Assembly: GCA_934591705.1 (NCBI GenBank)
Contig: CAKTPM010000003.1
Span: forward strand, 1-64,000
Direction: 5' to 3'
DNA from: an uncultured Oscillospiraceae bacterium
Lineage (GTDB): Bacteria; Bacillota; Clostridia; Oscillospirales; Oscillospiraceae
DNA: 64,000 bases
Made by a program: the position numbers and the translations under genes. Positions 59,605 through 64,000 of this stretch are shown in pieces. Every line of letters begins with the position of its first letter. Position 1 is the first letter of the stretch. The notes beneath the pieces were generated by a model. It saw only the letters and a list, made by a program, of their open reading frames with translations, made no database searches and was not told where the DNA came from.

Positions 59605-61005
59605 TCAGGTGTTCTCCCGGCTGATGTGCTGGCGGTGGAGGATCCGCCAGAGCACCTTGCCGTCAAAGGGGATAAGGGGGTAGAGATACCCCCGGCCCAC
59701 CAGGGGCTTCACCGTCAGGAGCAGCACCAGCGCCCCCAGCACCCCGGCGCCGAAGCCCCACCAGTCCCACCGCCAGACCAAAAGCAGCATCGCCATCCGC
59801 AGGAGCTTGCAGGCATAGGACATCTCGTAGCTGTGCTGGGCATAGTCCGCCACCGCCACAAAGGCCATGTAGACCAGCACCTCCGGCACCAGCCAGCGGC
59901 TCTGCACGGCAAAGTCCCCTAAGATCAGGGCCCCTAACATGCTGAAGGAATTGGAGAGCACATTGGGGGTGTTGAGGGAGGCCAGCTTCAGTACATCGAT
60001 GATGAACTCCACCAAAAGCAGCTGCAAAATCAGGGGCACATAGCTCTCCCCCTGCACCAGGAGAAAGCGCAAATTCTCGTGGAGATGGGCGGGATCCTTC
60101 ACCAATACATACCAAAGGGGCGTGATGAACACCGTCAAAAGCAGCACCGCCAGCCGCACCGCCTGGAGGTAGGTGCCCACCAGGGGCGGGAAGTAGTAGT
60201 CGTTGATCTCCTCGGCAAAGGAGAACACCGTGGTGGGCAGGAGCATCACACAGGGGGAGTTATCCACCAGCAGGAGGATGCTGCCCTCCATGAGGCAGGC
60301 GGTGGCCACATCCGGCCGCTCGGTATATCGAATACGCGGAAACGGGTTCCACCACTGGGAGGGCAGGATGCTCTCGGCAACGGACTCCTGGGACATGGAG
60401 ACGGAGTTTGCCTCCACGGCGGATAGCTTTTGGCGGAGCTTCTCTATGTCCGCCGCCCGGGGCTTCCCCTCCAAATAGGCCAGCACCACATCGCAGCCGC
60501 TGCGGCCCCCTACCCGGCAGCGCTCCAGGGTCAGCGCCGCCGTGCGGATGCGCCGCCGCAGCAGGGCCGCGTTCTCCATGAGGTTTTCCACGAACCCGTC
60601 GTGGCTGCCACGAAGCACCCGGGAGGTGTCCGGCTCCTCGATGCTCCGGACGGGGAAGGTCTTGGCGTCGATGAGCAGCAGCTCCTCATAGCCGTCCAGG
60701 CACAGAAGGGTCTTCCCCGCCAGCACCGCCTGGGCGGCCTTCTCCTCCTCCCTCTCGGTCTGTGCGTCTGCGGCGGACAGATACCGCCGGAGGAAGCTCT
60801 CCCCGGAGGCGGGCATCTCCTGCGGCGGTATGGCCAGCCACCCGGCGATGAGCCGCTCCAGGAGGGCGTTTTCCGCATAGCCGTTCACCACCCAGAGCTT
60901 GGCCCGGCGGCCCCCGATCACCAGCTCCCGGCCGATCATATCAAAGCAGCGCCCCACGCCCGTCATGCTGTCCAGGCGCCGGGTGCGGTCGGTAAATGTC
61001 TCCAT
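59605..61005 (-). CDS. GerA-family spore germination protein (SpoVAF-like)
   Basis: A 466-residue GerA/SpoVAF family membrane protein. The N-terminal cytoplasmic half (about 1-215) ends in the family motifs LLVDNSPCVMLLPTTVF and FPPLVGTYLQAVR; about five helices follow, including STNTPN-like LASLNTPNVLSNSFSMLGALILG. No GerB/GerC-type gene is adjacent, and the length suits SpoVAF, which associates with the SpoVA channel. The start is set at 61005, where GAGGTGA precedes ATG; an upstream Met would add 18 residues without a ribosome site. Confidence 0.88.
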   Translation of the reverse strand: METFTDRTRRLDSMTGVGRCFDMIGRELVIGGRRAKLWVVNGYAENALLERLIAGWLAIPPQEMPASGESFLRRYLSAADAQTEREEEKAAQAVLAGKTLLCLDGYEELLLIDAKTFPVRSIEEPDTSRVLRGSHDGFVENLMENAALLRRRIRTAALTLERCRVGGRSGCDVVLAYLEGKPRAADIEKLRQKLSAVEANSVSMSQESVAESILPSQWWNPFPRIRYTERPDVATACLMEGSILLLVDNSPCVMLLPTTVFSFAEEINDYYFPPLVGTYLQAVRLAVLLLTVFITPLWYVLVKDPAHLHENLRFLLVQGESYVPLILQLLLVEFIIDVLKLASLNTPNVLSNSFSMLGALILGDFAVQSRWLVPEVLVYMAFVAVADYAQHSYEMSYACKLLRMAMLLLVWRWDWWGFGAGVLGALVLLLTVKPLVGRGYLYPLIPFDGKVLWRILHRQHISRENT

Positions 61006-61061
61006 CTCGCTCACCTCACCGTTTTCCTTAGTATGGGAGCCGGCGCGGAAACTATACACAA

Positions 61062-61086
61062 AGGGCGCGGCCTTCGCCGCGCCCTT
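61062..61086 (-). terminator. possible terminator after the asparaginase gene
   Basis: AAGGGCGCGGC/GCCGCGCCCTT stem just past the gene on the minus strand, followed only by TTTGTGTAT. Confidence 0.5.
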
Positions 61087-61100
61087 CGGGTCTTAGTCGC

Positions 61101-62093
61101 TTATTCGTTGCTGTAGAGGATGTCCATGGCCACGGGGGTATAGAAAAGCCGCGCCGCCTCATCGAAGTCCCGGGTCCGACCCAGGATCCACATGAGCTTG
61201 GCCACGGCGGCCTCGGTGGTCATGTCATAGGCCTCCAGCAGGTGCAGGGTGCTCTTCAGGCGGCCCCCCACATGGTACACGGTGAGGTCGCTGCCCTCGT
61301 TGGGCACCTGGGTGGTCATCACCACGAGCTTGCCGCGCTCCATCGCCCGGCGCACCGCCTCATAGAGCCCGCCGTATTCCGGCAGGCCGCCCACGCCGAA
61401 GCTCTCGATGATGAGCCCGTCGTACTTCTCCAGCATGAAGGCCACCAGATCGGCCTCCACCCCGGGGATGAGCTTCAAAAGGCCCACATTGGCGTTGAGA
61501 GTGTCCCAGAATCGGGGCTGGGGGGCGCTCTGGCAGCGGATGTACTGCATGATGTGCTCATCCTGCACCACGGCGAGATCGGGGTAATTGACACTGGAGA
61601 AGGCCTGGAAGCTCTTAGAGCAGGTCTTTCGGGCCCGGGTGCCCAGGATCACCTTGCCGTTGAAAACGATCTGCACGCCGCCGCAGCCCCGGCAGGCATA
61701 GAGAAAGGCGTCCGTCAGGTTGCGCTTGGAGTCCGTGGAGTCGAACCAGATGGGCTTCTGGGCCCCGGTGAGGACAATGGGCTTGTCCGCCCCCTGGACC
61801 AGATAGCTCAGAGCGGCGGCGGTATAGGCCATGGTATCGGTGCCGTGGCTGATGACGAAGCCGTCATAGCGCGCATAGTTCTCCCGGAGGCACCGGGCCA
61901 CCCCCAGCCAGTTCTCCGGCCGGAGGTTGGTGCTGTCCAGATTGTAGAGCTGGATGCACTCCACCCGGCACAGCTCCGCGATGCGGGGAATGAATTCCAA
62001 AAGCTGCCGGGGGTTCAGCTCCGGGGTCAGGCCCGACGGGGACATCTCGCTGGCGATGGTGCCGCCGGTGCCGATCATCAAGATTCTTTTCAT
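61101..62093 (-). CDS. ansA: type I L-asparaginase
   Basis: 330 residues; hydrolyses asparagine to aspartate and ammonia. The first Thr nucleophile is in IGTGGTIASE (about 7-16), the second in SHGTDTMAYTAAAL (about 83-96), and LTGAQKP is present. It has no signal peptide, so it is cytoplasmic. Trailing Gly-Val-Gly-Gly-Leu-Pro near residue 235 fits the family. The start at 62093 is one base after the upstream stop, with GGGAGATG inside the preceding gene end. Confidence 0.92.
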   Translation of the reverse strand: MKRILMIGTGGTIASEMSPSGLTPELNPRQLLEFIPRIAELCRVECIQLYNLDSTNLRPENWLGVARCLRENYARYDGFVISHGTDTMAYTAAALSYLVQGADKPIVLTGAQKPIWFDSTDSKRNLTDAFLYACRGCGGVQIVFNGKVILGTRARKTCSKSFQAFSSVNYPDLAVVQDEHIMQYIRCQSAPQPRFWDTLNANVGLLKLIPGVEADLVAFMLEKYDGLIIESFGVGGLPEYGGLYEAVRRAMERGKLVVMTTQVPNEGSDLTVYHVGGRLKSTLHLLEAYDMTTEAAVAKLMWILGRTRDFDEAARLFYTPVAMDILYSNE

Positions 62094-62094
62094 C

Positions 62095-63183
62095 TCACAT
62101 CTCCCGATCATCCATAGCGTTGAGTCCGAAGCGCACCGCCATCACCACCTGCTGCCGGGCTTCCTCGTCAGCGGCGGCCTCATAGCGGCGGCGCATTTCC
62201 CGCAAAAAGAGGCCCCGGAGGGAATCATCGTCCTGCCGGGCCCAAATGTCCTGCCGCAGGGTGGTCTTATCCCGGATCTCCAGAGCAAAAAACCGCTCCT
62301 GCAGAGCCCGGCAGAGTGCGTCCGTATCCGGGGCCCGATCCGCCTCACCGGTGAGAAGGATCCGGTAGATATCCCCCCGGGTATCCAGGGGCAGCACATC
62401 GGTGACGGCGGTGAGGGGGTCTTGATCCGTCACATCCGCCGAGAGCACCTCATAGCGCCGGGGAGCGAAGGGCACGAAGGCCATCTCCGCCCGGCCCCGG
62501 TCCACGGTGCCGAACAAAAAGCCCTTGTCGCCGGTTTCGTCAAAGCCCCGGCCCTCCAGGCACCCGGGATAGGCCCAGGCGGTGGCCCCCGCCCGCTGCA
62601 GGCCGCTGCAGCCGTGGACATGGCCCAGGGCCAGATAATCCAAGCCGCTTTGGCGTATCTCACCCAGAGAGATGGGGCGGTAGCTGCTCTCCCGGGCGCC
62701 CACATCCCCGTGGAAAACGCCGATATTTATCAGCTCTGGGGATATGGAAAGTTCCAGAAGGGCCCCCTCCCGGGTCTCCTCGGGGGCGGTAAAGGCCGCG
62801 CCATGTACCCGGCAGCCATATGCCGGAAGGTCGAAAAAGCCCGGGGCCGCGCCGGTGAAGATATGTACATTCTCCGGCCAGGCACATGTGCCCCAGGGAC
62901 CGGCAGGGGTATAGCAGTCGTGGTTGCCCGGGGCAATGACCACCGCTCCGGAAAAGCGGCCCAGGGCCCCGGCCAGCTCCTCCGCCGTCTGGGCATAGAG
63001 GGCGGCGCTGTCGAACAGATCCCCGGCCAGGAGCATCAGCTCCGCGCCGTGGTCGTTGGCCCAGTCCACCAGGCGCTCCACCGTCTGGCGGCTCAGGGCC
63101 CGCCGCTCCGCGGCCTGCTGCCGGGAGAGGCCGGCAAAGGCGCTGTCCAGATGCAGGTCGGCGGCGTGAAGGACCCGGACCAT
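62095..63183 (-). CDS. SbcD/YhaO-like metallophosphoesterase
   Basis: A 362-residue phosphoesterase similar to the exonuclease subunit of SbcCD/Mre11-Rad50. Metal motifs in order: AADLHLDS (about 7-14), GDLFDSA (about 54-60), GNHDCYTP (about 86-93), FHGDVG and GHVHG (about 183-187). An additional C-terminal region (about 240-362) is predicted helical. No SbcC/YhaN-type ATPase is in the window, so its partner, if any, lies elsewhere. The start is set at 63183, one base after the ybaK-type gene stop; the longer frame upstream is that gene read in another frame. Confidence 0.9.
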   Translation of the reverse strand: MVRVLHAADLHLDSAFAGLSRQQAAERRALSRQTVERLVDWANDHGAELMLLAGDLFDSAALYAQTAEELAGALGRFSGAVVIAPGNHDCYTPAGPWGTCAWPENVHIFTGAAPGFFDLPAYGCRVHGAAFTAPEETREGALLELSISPELINIGVFHGDVGARESSYRPISLGEIRQSGLDYLALGHVHGCSGLQRAGATAWAYPGCLEGRGFDETGDKGFLFGTVDRGRAEMAFVPFAPRRYEVLSADVTDQDPLTAVTDVLPLDTRGDIYRILLTGEADRAPDTDALCRALQERFFALEIRDKTTLRQDIWARQDDDSLRGLFLREMRRRYEAAADEEARQQVVMAVRFGLNAMDDREM

Positions 63184-63184
63184 T

Positions 63185-63676
63185 TTACGCTTCCTCCTCC
63201 GGCCGCCAGCCCTTGCACACATCCACCCACTGCACGAAGTTCTCGCCGCAGCAGTGCTGCAGCTCGTCACAGGTGAGCTCGATGGCGCTGGCGCTGCTGC
63301 CCACAGCGGGGAATACGGTCTCGAAACGCCGCAGGGACTCGTCCAGATAGGTCTTGACATCCGCCGGCAGCGCGAAGGGGCACACGCCGCCCACGGCATG
63401 GCCGGTGCGCTCCACCGCCTCCTCATGGGTGAGCATCTTGGCCTTGGCGCCGAAGAAATGCTTATACTTGCTGTTGTCCACCTTGGCATCGCCGGCGGCC
63501 ACGATGAGGATGGGCTCCTCCCCCACCTTGAAGCTCAGGGTCTTGGCGATACGGGCCCCCTCCACGCCTACGGCCACAGCCGCCAGCTCCACCGTGGCGC
63601 TGGAGATATCGAACTCGCGGATGCGATCCTCCACGCCGTAAGCTTTTAAGTATTCGCGCACTTTTTCAACAGACAT
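63185..63676 (-). CDS. YbaK/prolyl-tRNA deacylase domain protein
   Basis: A 163-residue single-domain protein of the YbaK/ProX editing superfamily, which hydrolyses mischarged aminoacyl-tRNAs such as Cys-tRNA-Pro or Ala-tRNA-Pro. The family Lys in ARIAKTLSFKV (about 41-51), the AGDAKVDNSKYK segment and the GHAVGGVCPFALP motif (about 92-104) are clear. The start follows AAAGGAG. It forms a tight operon with the phosphoesterase and asparaginase genes. Confidence 0.9.
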   Translation of the reverse strand: MSVEKVREYLKAYGVEDRIREFDISSATVELAAVAVGVEGARIAKTLSFKVGEEPILIVAAGDAKVDNSKYKHFFGAKAKMLTHEEAVERTGHAVGGVCPFALPADVKTYLDESLRRFETVFPAVGSSASAIELTCDELQHCCGENFVQWVDVCKGWRPEEEA

Positions 63677-63738
63677 GGTATATATTCTCCTTTAACGGTA
63701 TTTCGCAGCGGTGCAGCGCGCCGCCTGTGTTCTTTTTT

Positions 63739-64000
63739 TCAGCGGAGATCCACCCGCTCGACGGCGGTGCACAGCCCCGTTTCGCTCTCTAAGGTGAAAA
63801 GGCAGCCCTGGGCCTTGCAGGGCCCCGGGGCCCCCCGGTAGAGGCCGGGCATACCCCCCAGGAAGCTCTCCACCGACTGCCCCGGCTCCACCCCCAGCAC
63901 CGACTCCACGGCCCCGGTCATGCCCAGGTCCGTGATGTAGCCGGTGCCCTTGGGATAAACCCGCTCATCGGCGGTGGGTACATGGGTGTGGGTGCCCCAC
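63739..64000 (-). CDS. ymdB: YmdB-type metallophosphoesterase, C-terminal part (5' end off window)
   Basis: About 86 C-terminal residues are visible, beginning with the motif GTHTHVPTADERV followed by YITDLGMTG, characteristic of YmdB (TIGR00282) cyclic-nucleotide/RNA phosphodiesterases. The two His of HTH are metal ligands. Relatives affect biofilm and late adaptive responses in Bacillus. The start lies beyond 64000. It is 62 bases upstream of the ybaK-type gene on the same strand and could be cotranscribed. Confidence 0.88.
   Translation of the reverse strand, partial: WGTHTHVPTADERVYPKGTGYITDLGMTGAVESVLGVEPGQSVESFLGGMPGLYRGAPGPCKAQGCLFTLESETGLCTAVERVDLR

Overview
The window is GC-rich (well above 50% by eye), densely coded on both strands and free of rRNA, IS elements and CRISPR. 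It looks like a chromosomal segment of an anaerobic, endospore-forming Gram-positive bacterium of the Clostridia, most likely an Oscillospiraceae-type gut commensal. The evidence is: sporulation and germination genes (spoVAD-spoVAE, spoIVB, a spoVAF/gerA-type gene, an FtsI/SpoVD-type penicillin-binding protein with PASTA domains), ribosomal protein L27 with the cleavable Firmicutes N-terminus beside its protease Prp, a BceRS-AB-type antibiotic-sensing module, ferredoxin-dependent 2-oxoacid oxidation plus a butyrate-kinase-like enzyme, and a MurE with a DNPR motif that predicts meso-diaminopimelate peptidoglycan. The genus is inference.

Layout. 1-2105 (minus): a surface-protein pair, one membrane-anchored and one with a dockerin-like tail cut by the window edge. 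2416-8949: nucleoside uptake and salvage (cdd, deoC, BMP lipoprotein, ABC ATPase, two permeases). 9102-11133: two orphan phage-tail-like genes ending at tRNA-Leu(GAG). 11401-15653: a TetR regulator and a buk-iorA-iorB operon with a tandem palindrome between its promoter and start. 15896-16692: an AT-richer DUF2975/HTH cassette bounded by near-identical hairpin repeats. 16693-17478: a non-coding stretch with five related structured repeats. 17479-24372: an NSS transporter, an oxoamine synthase/SDR pair resembling sphingoid-base synthesis, homoserine dehydrogenase, DNA polymerase IV and a PHP phosphatase. 24420-25392 (minus): L21-prp-L27. 25547-30140 (minus): the response regulator, kinase, ABC ATPase and FtsX-type permease. 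30180-38910: mtn, a TraX-like protein, tmcAL, proC, a NUDIX hydrolase, a sirtuin, an ArsC-like protein without its cysteine, and a zinc-ribbon/NhaC/CDF operon.

39032-40416 is spoVAD-spoVAE. 40529-45275 is a likely six-gene operon (HAD phosphatase, MFS, GDPD, rsmD, coaD, coiled-coil protein). 45651-58433 is the division and cell-wall (dcw) cluster mraZ-rsmH-ftsL-pbp-murE-mraY-ftsW-murG-murA-ftsQ-ftsZ, which lacks murF, murD, murC and ftsA. It is followed by spoIVB and, convergently, a germination protein. The right end (minus) carries a YmdB-type phosphodiesterase (partial), a YbaK-type deacylase, an SbcD-like phosphoesterase and an L-asparaginase.

Many operons have a readable sigma-A promoter with a 17-bp spacer, and most transcription units end in an obvious hairpin terminator, so unit boundaries are fairly secure. 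The parts most worth a second look are the repeat array at 16834-17172, the predicted operator in front of buk-iorAB, the oxoamine synthase/SDR pair, the repeat-bounded DUF2975/HTH cassette, and the direct repeats in front of the bceA-like gene.
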